Below are positions 1 through 11,400 of a stretch of 64,000 nt of DNA, one piece after another. A program made the position numbers and the translations under genes. The notes under the pieces were generated by a model. That model was not told where the DNA came from. It saw only the letters and a program-made list of their open reading frames with translations, and did no database searches. Within the stretch, counting starts at the first letter, position 1. Each line of letters opens with the position of its first letter. Source of the stretch: Lunularia cruciata (Eukaryota > Streptophyta > Marchantiopsida > Lunulariales > Lunulariaceae); the NCBI GenBank assembly GCA_948567375.1, contig OX419756.1:41084552-41148551 (forward strand). The letters are read 5' to 3'.

Positions 1-2845
1 GGACACAAAACAGAAGTCCTCAATCAAAGAGAAGCACAGAGCAAAGCTCTAGAATATTCCTTGAATCTACAAACAAGAAATATTTGGAAGCAGGGATTAT
101 CTTACAAGTTGGGGCAAGTAATAAATTATGAGCCAAACAAAGTGCATCATTGAGAATTCTAATAAGGATATAGGACTATACGTGTTCACTAAAATATGCT
201 TGAATCTTCCTTGAATGTACAAATAAGAAATATTTGGAAGTAGGGAGTATCTTGCAAATTTGAGACAAGTAAGAAATATTTGGAAGTAGTGAGTATCTTT
301 CAACTTTGAGACAAGTAAGAAATATTTGGAAGCAGTGAGTATCTTTCAAATTTGAAACAAGTAATAAATTGCAAGCCAGAAAAAGATATGACTAGAAATC
401 ATGAGTCATTGCACCCACTATTCTAATAAGTACCAAAGAATATAAACTTTGTTGTAAGAATCTATTTGCTAATAGAAAGGCCACTAAAGCCCATGCTTTT
501 GTAGATTTTGATGGTGCAATATCCTCCTACAAGTGAAACCACATCCTCCTAAGACTAAGGGGAGAGCTATTTGTAGCTCACACCACTCATCTAAGAGCTA
601 TAGAAGCATACATAGCCCTAATAAAGGAAGAAAGTATGACATATAATACTATAAAATGTATATAGATATGGTAGGAGTACATTTATGGGTGGGTAAATAC
701 ATGCTAGGTAGCATACTTTAGGGACATAAAATCTTTTCAAAATAAATTAAGCCACTTTTGTATTTCCCAACTGGAAGAGTAAATGAACATGAGTTGTGGC
801 TTGTACCATAGTGTTTGAAATAAAAGAGTAACAATAAATATTCCTTGAGGAGAACCTAAAACAATCAAACCTCTTATTGGAAATTGGAACCACAATGGGA
901 AGCGTGAGGGAGTGAGTACTACTTGTGGACTTCAAACTTGACATTTATGAGTCTAGACTTGTAAACCCAAGGTCTTTAAGCTAGTGTAAAAATGAACAAA
1001 TATCTAACTAATTCTACATAATATGCAATATGTAAATATTATCTAAAATTAATTAGAAAAAGCTAATGATGGAAAGTGGCTGATAAGTCTCTCAAAGCGA
1101 TGAAGTGAGCTATGGAAAATAAAGAAACACTTAAAGGATCTCCTTAGTAGGTACACATAACATGTGTAAATTGTGTAAAATCACTTATATAGTATGATTT
1201 TTGTACAATAGAGTTGATTCTATGCTCTAAAAAGTATGCACAAAGGAGATAATGAACAATATTTAAGCACTTGTTAAGCAAAGCCCATACCAAAGAAGGT
1301 AGTTATGAAGGCACAAGATAATTGTTGGTTTGTTGAAGAGTACAAAACAAAGTTCATCAAGAGATTTGATGAAGAGATTTGAGACATTAACTTGGACAAC
1401 CACACAATAAGATAGATATCTAAAGATTTTATAATGAAAGAAACAAATGACTTCCAACCTTTAGGAGTAGCTACAACAAACTAATATGAATATAAAAATT
1501 ATAAGAAGGAATGTTGAAGCTATAATCAGATAATACATGAGACTAGACATAAGAAAGCATCTTCAATAGCAATGGTGCAAGCCCAAGATGTCTCCTTTGA
1601 AAGTGTAAGGAGACAAGAAGCATTGAATAATCTCTAGTTCTTGTAGGATTGGACCCAAGGCAATGCATTGACGAAAACCACACAAAAAGTGAAAAGTAGA
1701 TTTGATATATTTGTTGAGAGATAATCTTGTAAGTGTTCAAAAACTAAATCCAATGGCCCACCTAGGATGAAATGTAGGAACAACATAATACATAAACATA
1801 GAGTAACACTTTAAGCTCTTCATTTGAGTGAAAGTGTTTTGAGAGGAATGAAGGAAGGTCATAAGTAGCAAGTGGATGGAGACTCTGTAAAGCAATCAAA
1901 GTAGTAATAAAGAAGGGTCCTAGTCCAGTGGTTGGTAGTGCTTGGGTAGCATGTCTATACTCACATATTCCTACTACTTGCCTAACATCAAAGAATACCA
2001 AAGACAATGATGCTCTAGAGGTAGTGCATGAGATTGTAGAGACTCCATAGGCTTATTGGCCCCTACCTTGGCCTATATGGTATACTCATATTGTAAGGAA
2101 GACCAATCCAATAAAAAAAATTGAGAACCAAGAAGTAATCTCTTGGTGTCCGGATATACCAATAGGTTGGAAAAAATAACATCCAATACAAAATAAAGAG
2201 CTTGAAATATCAGTTGTAATAATATAGTGAGTGTGGAGCTCACTAGGAGGCATGAAAACACAAGGATCATAAAATAAATAAATAATAAATAAAGCCTATG
2301 TACACTAGGGAGGAATGCTTGAGTCGTGTCAAGAGAATGTAACAATGAGTAGGAGTTGGATGGGGTTTGAAAATAAACAACTAATGTTAGGAGAGGGTCT
2401 AGGGAAAGGAAGAGAAGTGGTTACTCTGAGATCTGTAAGCATTTAGATCGGAGTGTTTGAGAAGAGAGCAAAGATTCAATCATTTTTTATGGAGAAAGCA
2501 TGTACATGAGATACTTGTTTGAGAAGTGATTTATAATTGATCAAAATAGATAAATTATATGGCATAATAAAAGTTCCTTTCAGAAAAATTCATATTAAAT
2601 TTTTCTAATGCATGTATAAAAAGAGACCATGAAGATTATGGTAACTCAAATCTAAGATCAAGAGATTTAAAATGAATAATATCTAAACATAAAGAATAGT
2701 ATAATAATTTGAAAGATGCACGTGAAGTGTGTTTAAAGATAGAAGCATACTTTACAATGATAATAAAATTTCATCTTATTTAATTTCATTTATGTCTCAA
2801 AGAAGCTTATATTGAAAATTCTAAAAAAATTTGAACTATTGGATT
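1..2845. other. Degenerate AT-rich intergenic DNA, no supported gene
   Basis: No open frame here looks like a known protein on either strand. Short minus-strand frames such as 1762-2007 and 2073-2345 are low-complexity and leucine- or tyrosine-rich, as chance frames in AT-rich DNA are. The only clear structure is a short tandem repeat near 225-362. The stretch may be an old, unrecognisable transposon, because the adjacent DNA is transposon-rich, but that is inference. Confidence 0.5.
225..362. repeat. 46-bp tandem repeat, three copies
   Basis: The phrase AAGAAATATTTGGAAG recurs at 225, 271 and 317, an exact 46-bp period. The unit continues through a GAGTATCTT..GAGACAAGTA stretch. A further diverged copy of the same phrase lies at 75. 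Copies differ by a few substitutions. No coding role is visible. Confidence 0.8.
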
Positions 2846-2850
2846 CATAT

Positions 2851-3262
2851 TGTAAAAGATTGAGACCAAAGAGAGAAATAGGAGAATGGACACTCACATT
2901 GGGACACTTGAATGTGGGAAAGCTTTGAATGCCTAGCATGAGCTTTGACTTTGGTAGTTATACGTAGCATACAAGGCCCTTGAAAAGCTTCTCAAGAATT
3001 TTCCTTGAGCTGCTTTCTTAGAGTGCAAGCCAAGTTAACTAAGAAGCTTCTCAAGGAGCTTCCTTCTAGAAGTCATCTACTTGGCGTGCAAGCTAAGCTA
3101 GTTGGAAGCTTCTAGAAGCTATCTGTTTGGGGTGCAAGTTAAGCTAGTCAAGAAGCTTCCCAAGAAGCTTCCTAGATGCTTTTGGAATATTTTGGGCTAA
3201 TTTGGCTTATTCTCTACTTCATTAGCCTTATTAACTACGTCAATGAACTCCATATTGTTACA
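2851..3262 (-). repeat. 3' LTR of element A
   Basis: It begins TGTAAAAG and ends TTGTTACA on the plus strand, with the TG..CA ends typical of LTRs. It matches 8048-8472 along its length, with about one difference in ten by eye. It is rich in GAAGCTTC motifs. It is the downstream LTR because the element reads on the minus strand. Confidence 0.93.
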
Positions 3263-3274
3263 TATTCCTCCACC
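3263..3274 (-). other. Polypurine tract of element A
   Basis: On the minus strand GGTGGAGGAATA directly precedes the 3' LTR. This is where the plus-strand primer of an LTR retrotransposon sits. One pyrimidine pair interrupts the tract, so the exact primer is uncertain. Confidence 0.6.
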
Positions 3275-6200
3275 GCTAGTTGTTGATGTCCTTGTTGCCA
3301 TTGAAGCTTCAAACTCCTGGATGGCCATTTGTGCATTTTGGAGGTGAGAAAGAGGTTCCTATGTGCCATCATGAAGAGGAGTACATGTGCCCATGTACTC
3401 CGTTTGTTGTCAACGTCCTTGTTGAATATGGTGATGTGCAAGGATACGATCAACTTCGTACTCCTTATGATCAATGATAGGGATGGGAGGAGGACTAGGT
3501 TGGACACAAGAGGAAAAAGAAGATGGGTTAGGAACAAAGGGTTTCAACTTGGAAATGTGAAAGACAAGACGAATGCACATATGACAAGGCAAGGTAAGTC
3601 GATAAGCAACAAGAGAGACGATTTGGGTGACATCAAAGGGTCCTATCCAATTAGCGGCAAGTTTACAAACTTGGGTATCAAGTGGGAGTGGTAGGTTACT
3701 AGAGGATAACATGAATTTATCACTAACTTCAAAGGTGAGATCACGACGATGGTGGTCTACATATTGTTTCTGACAATTTTGAGCAATAAGGAAGTGAGAT
3801 TTGGCTTGTTGGAGAGATTGGAATATGGTGGTCAAGAAGGTTGACATATGAGGGACCTGAGATGGAGGAGCAAGAAGAGAATCTGAAACAAGCAGATCTT
3901 GGCTAAAATTGAGAAAGAAAGAAGAAAATCTGGTGCTTGCCTATTTGGAATTATTGTAGGCAAATTCTGCAACTGCAAGACGTTCATCCCATTTGGTATG
4001 GTAGACATTGACAAAGGTACAAAACATATTCTCCAAGGTGTGATTTGCATGTTTGGTTTGTCCATTTATTTGAGGATGATAGGCCATGGACAAAGCAAGC
4101 TTGGTGTTGAGTATTTGGAAGAGTGCTTGCCAAAACTTCCCGGTGAATCGAGGATCATGGTCAAAGATGAGTACATGGCATCCCATGATGCTTGAAGGCA
4201 TTGTTGAAGTAGATTTGCGCTAAGGTTGGAGCATCCATGGTATCAAAGGTTGGTGCCAAGTGGATTTGCTTACTAAGCTTATCCACAAACACCAAAATTA
4301 TTGTGTGTCCTTGCTTTGTCTTGGACAAGGATGTGATGAGATCCAAGCTCACGTGTTCCCATTGAGCGGATAGAATGGAAAGTGGTTGAAGGAGTCCACT
4401 CAGCTTTTGGTTGCTGGCCTTGTTACGTTGGCAACTCTCACACAATTGGACAAACTTTTGAACATCTTGTGTCATGTTGGGCCACCACCATTGGCGTTGG
4501 AGGGTACCCAAGGTCTTGGTCACACCCATGTGACCAGCTATTGGTAAATCATGGGCTTCTTGAAGGTGCACAAGTCAGAGATCACCTTTGGCTGGAACAT
4601 AGATCTGGTCCTCATGAAATAGAAGGCCTTCCTTGAAGGAGAAGGTTTTGTACTCCTTGTCGTAGGTTGTAAGATGACAATGTATCGTTTGGAAGAAGGG
4701 ATCTTGTTGTAGAGCTGATCAAAACTCATTTTGGACCTTGGAGTCAATTGACACCGTTGTAATTGCTATCATGATGGGAGGAAGAGACTTCAAATCTGGT
4801 TGTCATGAAAGAGCATCAGGGATGACATGGGACTGACCTGGTTTGTACTCAAGTTTGAGGTCAAACAATTGGAGTTTCTCCTCCTATTGATGATGTCAAC
4901 TCTTCATATGTTCAAAGTGTAAGGTCTACAACAATGGTTTGTGATCAATTCACATGATCACTTTTTTCTCTAAGAGATAATGCCTCCATACCTTGGTGAC
5001 ATATACCATTACAAGTTGTTCTTGATCTCAAGTAGAGTAATTTCTTTCAGCTGTATTTAGTTGGTGAGACACAAAGGCAATGGGATGTAGTCCATCCAGG
5101 AATTCTTGTTGCAACACAACTCCAATTGCAAAGTTAGAAGCATCAAAATCAACCACACAAGGTAGCTGAGGATCATATGGTTCAAGGATGGGTCTTGAAG
5201 ACACCATATGTTTCAACTTTTGGAATGCTTCTTCATGTTTGGTGGTCCACTAGAAGCCCGAGTTCTTCTCCAAGAGGTCAGTCAATGGTGCAGCCATATG
5301 AGCATAATAATGGATGAACCGTAGGTAAAAACTGGCCAATCCATTCAATGCCCGTACTTTTGTAACATCCTTTGGAGTAGGCCAATCAGTAATGACCTTG
5401 ATCTTCTACTCTTCCATCTTGATCCCTTTTGATGAGATCTTGTGACCCAAGAAGGTGACCTCCTTCTGCCAAAAGGCACATTTTTATTTATTGCAATAAA
5501 ATTTCCATTGTTGTAGTTGTCTGAGGACTTCTCACACGTGATTCACATGTTTTGCCTCTGTCGTGCTATAGATTAAAATATCATCCAAGAACACCACCAC
5601 ATATTGATCCAATAGTCCATCCAACAGCCTATGCATCTGATCCATGAAGACTATTGGAGCATTAGTGAGCCCAAAAAGTAGAACTTTCCACTCAAAATGC
5701 CCATACCTTGTGTGAAAGGCAATCTTTTGCACATCCTCCCTATGAATAGGGATTTGCTAATAGCAGCTACAAAGATCCAACTTGGAAAATTATTGTGGTC
5801 CACTCAATCGATCAAGCAAATCATTGATCCGAGGCAAGGGATATGCATTCTTCACTGTTTGCTTATTGAGCCCACAATAATCAATATAGAAAAAAAGTCC
5901 TCCACCCTTCTTTAGAACAAATAGTACCGGTGCTCCCCAAGGAGAGGTACTATATCATATGAAGTCCTTCTCCAACAACTCCGTAAGTGTTGTTTGCAAC
6001 TCCTCCAACTCCTTTGGTTAGAGCCGATAGTTTGGTTTATTCATTGGAGTACTCCCTGGCAATAACTTAATCTTGAAAGGCATACTACGATCAGAGGGTA
6101 ATCCCTTTGGCAAATCATCTAGAAACACGTCTGAAAACTCTTGAACTATCTGATCAACCATTGCTTGATGAGGCTCTTGGCACTCCTTAGATTGTCCTTG

Positions 6201-6843
6201 TGCAATTAGCTTGATCCACATTGCAAATATAGACTTATCATCCTCCAAAGCTTGCTCTATGGCTGCTTCACTTACAAACTTCCCATCTAGGGACTCATCT
6301 CTCTTCAAAGCTTGCTCCATGGTTGCCTTCCTGGAAAACTTCCCATCTTGGGACTCATCTCCCTTCAAAGCTTGCTCTATGGCTACTTTCTTGACAAACT
6401 TCCTATCTTGGGATTGACTATTCTTAGGTATCTTACTCAGAGGTGCCAGACAACCTAATCAGAAATTCATACCTTGATGTTGTATTTGAATTTTTTGTGG
6501 GGTCCAATCAAATTGACGTTCAAGCCAAGGTAGACACTAGAATGATATCATAATGTAGAGGTGCCACCACAAACCTCATACACTCCAAATACTTGTTCTC
6601 AATCTTGAAGGTAACAAGATGCAAGGTACGGAATACATAACCCTTTCTACCATCAGTTATCATCAATCTAATTCCAATTATTGGCTTGATAGGAACACCC
6701 AATGACTTTGCTACTTGCATATACATGCAATTCTTTGAACTTCCAGAATCAACCAAAATCCTCCAATCTTGATTAGATATTGTACCTTGCAAGTGAAGCA
6801 AACTTGCATAGGTCGAGCTTTCAATCCCATTGGAATTAGTCAA
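3275..6843 (-). pseudogene. pol: Decayed pol of element A: protease, RT, RNase H, integrase, chromodomain
   Basis: Read from right to left. An aspartic protease motif ILVDSGSSKNC lies near 6740-6770. RT begins near 6035 (KPNYRL) and its catalytic block FLDDILIYS is at about 5566-5592. RNase H contains VDFDASNFAIGVVLQQE near 5110-5160. Integrase shows the HHCC zinc region (GHMGVTKTL..CESCQRNK), the first catalytic Asp in VSLDLI near 4345, and a second block DPRFTGKFW..YHPQINGQTK near 4030-4160. A chromodomain start EYEVDRIL is near 3465. Frames change several times between blocks, so no polyprotein can be made. The chromodomain family reads methylated histone H3 and guides integration into heterochromatin. 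Confidence 0.88.
6241..6420 (-). repeat. 60-bp in-frame tandem repeat between protease and RT
   Basis: Three consecutive units begin CAAAGCTTGCTC at 6246, 6306 and 6366, an exact 60-bp period (20 codons). Read on the minus strand they encode a charged repeat with DES.DGKF and EQAL motifs in one frame. The repeat lies in the linker between protease and reverse transcriptase. Confidence 0.9.
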
Positions 6844-6869
6844 GCTCCTAGTAGGTGGCTCAAAATCTC

Positions 6870-8025
6870 CTATGGGGATTCCTCGTTTCCTTGATTATTC
6901 TGCTCCACAAACTCCATCTGGGCAACTTGCCAAGGTTGCACATTCTTGAGTGGACATTCAACAATGCGATGTACCAATTGGCAACAATAAAAACAACCAC
7001 CATTTTGTTGCAATTTCTCTCTATCTGTAGTGCCAAGTGGTCTTTGTTGAATGACATCAATCTCCATTGGTGCCGGCTCCTCCACCCATGTGTAGTGTAT
7101 TGATAGGTTCTGTGGAGGTCGAGGTCAAGACCAAGTTGTTGCAACCAAGGAATCAAAATGTTTGGCCAACCACATGGCTTTCTCCAAGTGTTGTGGCTCT
7201 TGCATGGTTACCTCTAATTTATTTCTTGAATTTAAGCCCCTCACAAATCAATCCAGAGCTTCACCTTCTAGGATATATGGAATTTGTATGATGGTGTTCT
7301 AGAATTGCGTGATGTAACTTCTTCCAAAGCCAATTTTTTTCAATTCTACCAACCTATCCCATGCAACTTGTGTGGCATTTATAGCTTGGAACCAATTAAT
7401 GATTGCACTCTTGAATTCTACTCACATCAAGATTGGTGCCAAAATTTGTCATTGAGCTTGCTCCACTCAGAATCTCCACCATAGCTTTGCTACTCCATCC
7501 AATTGGCTAGACGCCAAGAGAATTTTTTTTTGCTCATCTTGTAGATTGGTAGCTTCAAAATAACATTTAGAGTCAAACACAAAATTCTTCACTGCACTCT
7601 AGAGATTCTTGCTTTCAAATATCTTGGGTTTAGGGAATTGGATTTTCTCTTCTCCTTCTCAAACTGGTACTCTTTCTACGTGCTCTTGTCACCAAAGATC
7701 TCATTCATCCAACAATCGAGTAAGGTGCTCAATTTGTTGATGCATAGCAAGGATAACATTTAGGTACTGCCGCCATGGTTGCTACTTTATCATGCCACCC
7801 CTAATCTATCTAATTTATTAACACATGGAAGCAACACGTCCACAGTTCTCCATAAGTTACCACCTGAAGCACCAAGGGTTCCTTAGATATGGTGATCATA
7901 TGCAGAAAATCTTGTCCAAAGTGTGAGGTGATGAATTGCGTGAAATGATGTTTGGGTAGTACTTGGACACAAAAATCCCAATGGTTTGGTGGAAGTGGAT
8001 TTGGTGGTCCATAAATTCCATCCAT
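6870..8025 (-). pseudogene. gag: Decayed gag of element A
   Basis: The start chosen is the ATG at 8025, ten bases downstream of the primer-binding site on the minus strand, giving MDGIYGPPNPLPP. Element B's gag also starts MDG(M). A retroviral CCHC zinc knuckle is visible near 6952-6998: CFYCCQLVHRIVECP, spaced C-x2-C-x4-H-x4-C. Between these ends the frame breaks repeatedly. Gag forms the particle that packages element RNA in the cytoplasm. Confidence is high for identity and zero for function. Confidence 0.8.
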
Positions 8026-8034
8026 CCCATTCTT

Positions 8035-8046
8035 GCTCTGATACCA
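8035..8046 (-). other. Primer-binding site of element A (initiator Met tRNA)
   Basis: The minus strand reads TGGTATCAGAGC immediately after the 5' LTR. This is the usual plant LTR-retrotransposon primer site, complementary to the 3' end of initiator methionine tRNA. Confidence 0.9.
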
Positions 8047-8047
8047 A

Positions 8048-8472
8048 TTAAAAAGATTAAGACCAAAGAGAGAAATAAGAGAATGGAAACTCACATTGAG
8101 ACACTTGAATGTGAGAAATTTCTGAATGCCTAGCATGAGCTTCAACTTTGGTATTTAAAGGTAGCATACAAGGCCCTTGAAAAACTTCTCAAGAAGCTTC
8201 CTTGAGTCACTTTCTTAGAGTGCAAGCCAAGTTAACTGGTAAGCTTCTCAAGAAGTTTCTTTTTAGAAGCCGTCTACTTGGCATGCAAGCTAAGCTAGTT
8301 GGAAGTTTTTAGAAGCTCCCTTCTAGAAGCTACCTGCTTGGGTGCAAGTTAAGCTAGTTGGGAAGCTTCCAAAGAAGCTTTCTAGATGCTTTTAGAATAT
8401 TCTGTGCTAATTTGGTTTATTCTCTACTTCATTAGCCTTACTAACTACGTTGCTGAACTCCATATTGTTACA
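8048..8472 (-). repeat. 5' LTR of element A
   Basis: It matches the LTR at 2851-3262 from the AAAAGATT..AGACCAAAGAGAG start to the shared end CATATTGTTACA. The inner end has mutated from TG to TT. As the upstream LTR of a minus-strand element it would carry the promoter. Confidence 0.92.
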
Positions 8473-8477
8473 CATAT

Positions 8478-11400
8478 ATTGATTACACACTTGTCTTGTA
8501 CCCATTGGAGATTTTGTGAATAAATAATGCCACTTTTATATCCAGGAGAAATACTTGAAGTCTTTAAATTTCATCTTTTTCTCTAGTTTTATATATATTT
8601 GATAATTTTTTATCTAATTTTTTGTGTTTGATTGGTGGTCACAATTATGGTCTAAAACTACAAAATTGGAGAAAATTTCTAAAACTTAAGAAAAAAAGCC
8701 ATTTTAGAGATTAAGAATCTGCCAAAATACAGAAACGGTTTCTGAATGCTGATTTATTTCAGGTGGGCGTGAGCCCCATGTAGTAGAAGATTTTGAGAGT
8801 AAGGACTGTGTTTAGAGTTCAGAATAAAATAGTATTTTGCTCTGGGAAATTCAGGAGCATTAGTATTAGGATTATGTTACATTTAGGTGATCAGTTGCAT
8901 AAATTTTGAGCTGCCAATCAATATCAACAGATGAAAAGATTCTGGTATGTTTAAAAGTCTTTATTTTAGAACTCTAATAAATTTCCAATAGATCATGTAG
9001 GGAACTCCTTTTCAACTAATATAGATCTAGAGTCTACACAAATTAAATGTTCTTACTATTGGACATCTACAATGACGAGGTGCATATTCTACTGAGATTG
9101 TTCAAATGGTTTCAACCTTAAATTTCTGATTCAAGGTGGAAAGGTCAATACTGCGAGCTTAGCATCACAATTAATCACTACCAATTTAGATATCTTCCAA
9201 TTCCAGCGAGTAAGTCCGAGTCCATCTCCAATTTCACGACGATATTATATCGTATGCGACTATACCAGTTTAAGCATGATGCCCTTCTTTGCCATAAGAA
9301 ACATAATCTGATGTTGAAAATAATATATTTGCAATCCATTGTAAAGATTCCTCTATGAACTACAAAGACTTTAGTTCACACTAACTGTTAGAAAGTTTTT
9401 GATATATTGTCCCTAGTTATGATGGTCGATGTTATAAATTAAAAGTACTTTTTTGTGTTCATTAGTAAATATTTGTCTGAACTTCCTCTGAGTCTAGCTC
9501 TTGGGAAGAGAGCTCCAAATCTCTGTTTATGTATGATATCGAGTGCTCTTCTTTTGTGAATAGCCTTGCGGCTGAGTCAACGTGTGGTGATGAGTCGAGC
9601 TTCAAACCGGCTTGTAGACAACGAATGATGTCAATGGACCAATATGTGCAAAGCAAATATTTGGATGTATCTGTGTACATATTTTGTTCTCTAAACAGAA
9701 ACACTTCCTCCAAGTCAAATCTGTTTTTAGGAAATGTTCTTTCTTTATGAAAAAGAACATTTGCTTTAGTATGAAATGAACTCTTGTAGTAAATTTTATT
9801 TTATTCGTTTTATGTCCGTTAGTCATTCATCATATTCGTATAGAACTTATAAAATATTTCAGTACTACGTTGTCATAAAGCAAACCGTCGAGAAAAAGAC
9901 AAAAAGAAACTTTGATCATGTCCTCCTGATTCTCCTGTAAACTAAAATTTATCACAAATTACACAGATGCTGATACATAATTCCTATATTTCATGTCACT
10001 GGAAAACCATAACTGGAAAGGAAACGAAGTAGATGTTGTAAGTAAACTCTGGTCTACAGATGTAAGTAAACCATGGTCTGTAAATTCTTCATCCAAAATA
10101 CTGGCATGATTAGATGTCCCGGTCAGATTTATGAAGTGCCGTATGTCCTCTTAAAGTTATTAGATTGTGGCATGCATAGCCATGATAGATACATGACCTG
10201 CCAATCACTATTTCAGTTTGTTGGACACAGCTTCTGAAGCATCCAAGTCTTATTTCCCCTGGTCGATTTCCATGTCGAGAACGATTAGTTTAGGAACATG
10301 GGCATCTATTATTCATGTAACTTGTAGTAGAGCTGCTGAACATGAATTGACTGCTTCCTGAGAGTGCAATATTGCACCTAATAGTAGACAGATGTTTTGG
10401 CCGGGTACATATGCATACCTTTAGCTTGATAACAAGTTTAGGGAAGTCTCCGACTTATCTGGTCATTTTCCGTCCAGCACAAAAGTGGAAGATTGAGCTG
10501 TAGTAGGTTGCCAAAATTTCAAGTCAAGTCAAGTCAGATCAAATTCAAGTCCATTTCAACTCGTAAGACTCGCAATTTGTACTCTACTTGTTCTCCAATA
10601 CCTGTTGACCCGAATAATAGTAAGTCGATGTACATGTTGACAAATTCCGGCAGCTTCCCCTTTCTACCTGCAACGACCGACCGCCTATGGTGAAATATAA
10701 AGATCTCTCTCAATTTGTTTACCAACCTACTCCACCTCACCTCTCCAATTGCAAAATCAACTGATCTCGCTCGGCTAGCTTATACCTCATCAATGCAGTC
10801 ATGTGCACTTGTGGGACATGCGAAGAACGAAGCTCTGTTATTCAGTCTCCAGTCCGATACTGGACTAGAGCAAGTTCTTTTTGACATACGTCGTACTAAA
10901 CCACTCATGTTAACGCAAGTACTCTATAACAAGCAATCTAATAAAGAATGATGTTGTGTTAACGTTAGTATTCCTTTGCTCATGAATCAAGAAGATGTGA
11001 TCACAGAGTTGCTTAACAGTATTATTTTTGTTTACGTGCACGTGAATCCTATTTAGCACCCCAGGTTCATGAAGCAATAGACGATATTCACTCACTGTGA
11101 TGTGAAGGATTCAAATCATGCAGAACTTTACATTTCGTAGTTGCATATTGTGGTACGTACGAAATGGACTGAAATCTTCTAATATTCTGAGCATTTTGAG
11201 TTAATTTGGGAATAAATGGCTAAAACCGAAATTAAAACTTCAAATTTGCGGCTGAATATGGATCTCGATCTTCACATTTTACACAGTAGGCGAATAGAAG
11301 TCAAAGAATTTTCGCTCGAGGATACAACTGACCGCAACAACAGTAAATGGGCTATGCGTGCAAGAAACCAGGATCGTCTTCATTTGACTCATGAAGTGAA

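Larger units (their letters stand above)
2851..8472 (-). mobile_element. Ty3/gypsy chromovirus, element A, with both LTRs
   Basis: Terminal direct repeats at 2851-3262 and 8048-8472 enclose decayed gag-protease-RT-RNase H-integrase-chromodomain reading frames on the minus strand. A perfect 5-bp target-site duplication, CATAT, flanks it (2846-2850 and 8473-8477). A primer-binding site matching initiator-Met tRNA abuts the 5' LTR and a purine tract abuts the 3' LTR. The domain order and the C-terminal chromodomain place it among chromoviruses. All frames carry stops and frameshifts, so it is not autonomous. The solo LTR at 22989-23411 is from the same family. Confidence 0.93.

Noticed and set aside
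3329-3694. 121-codon plus-strand frame
   Set aside because: It is antisense to the integrase and chromodomain end of element A.
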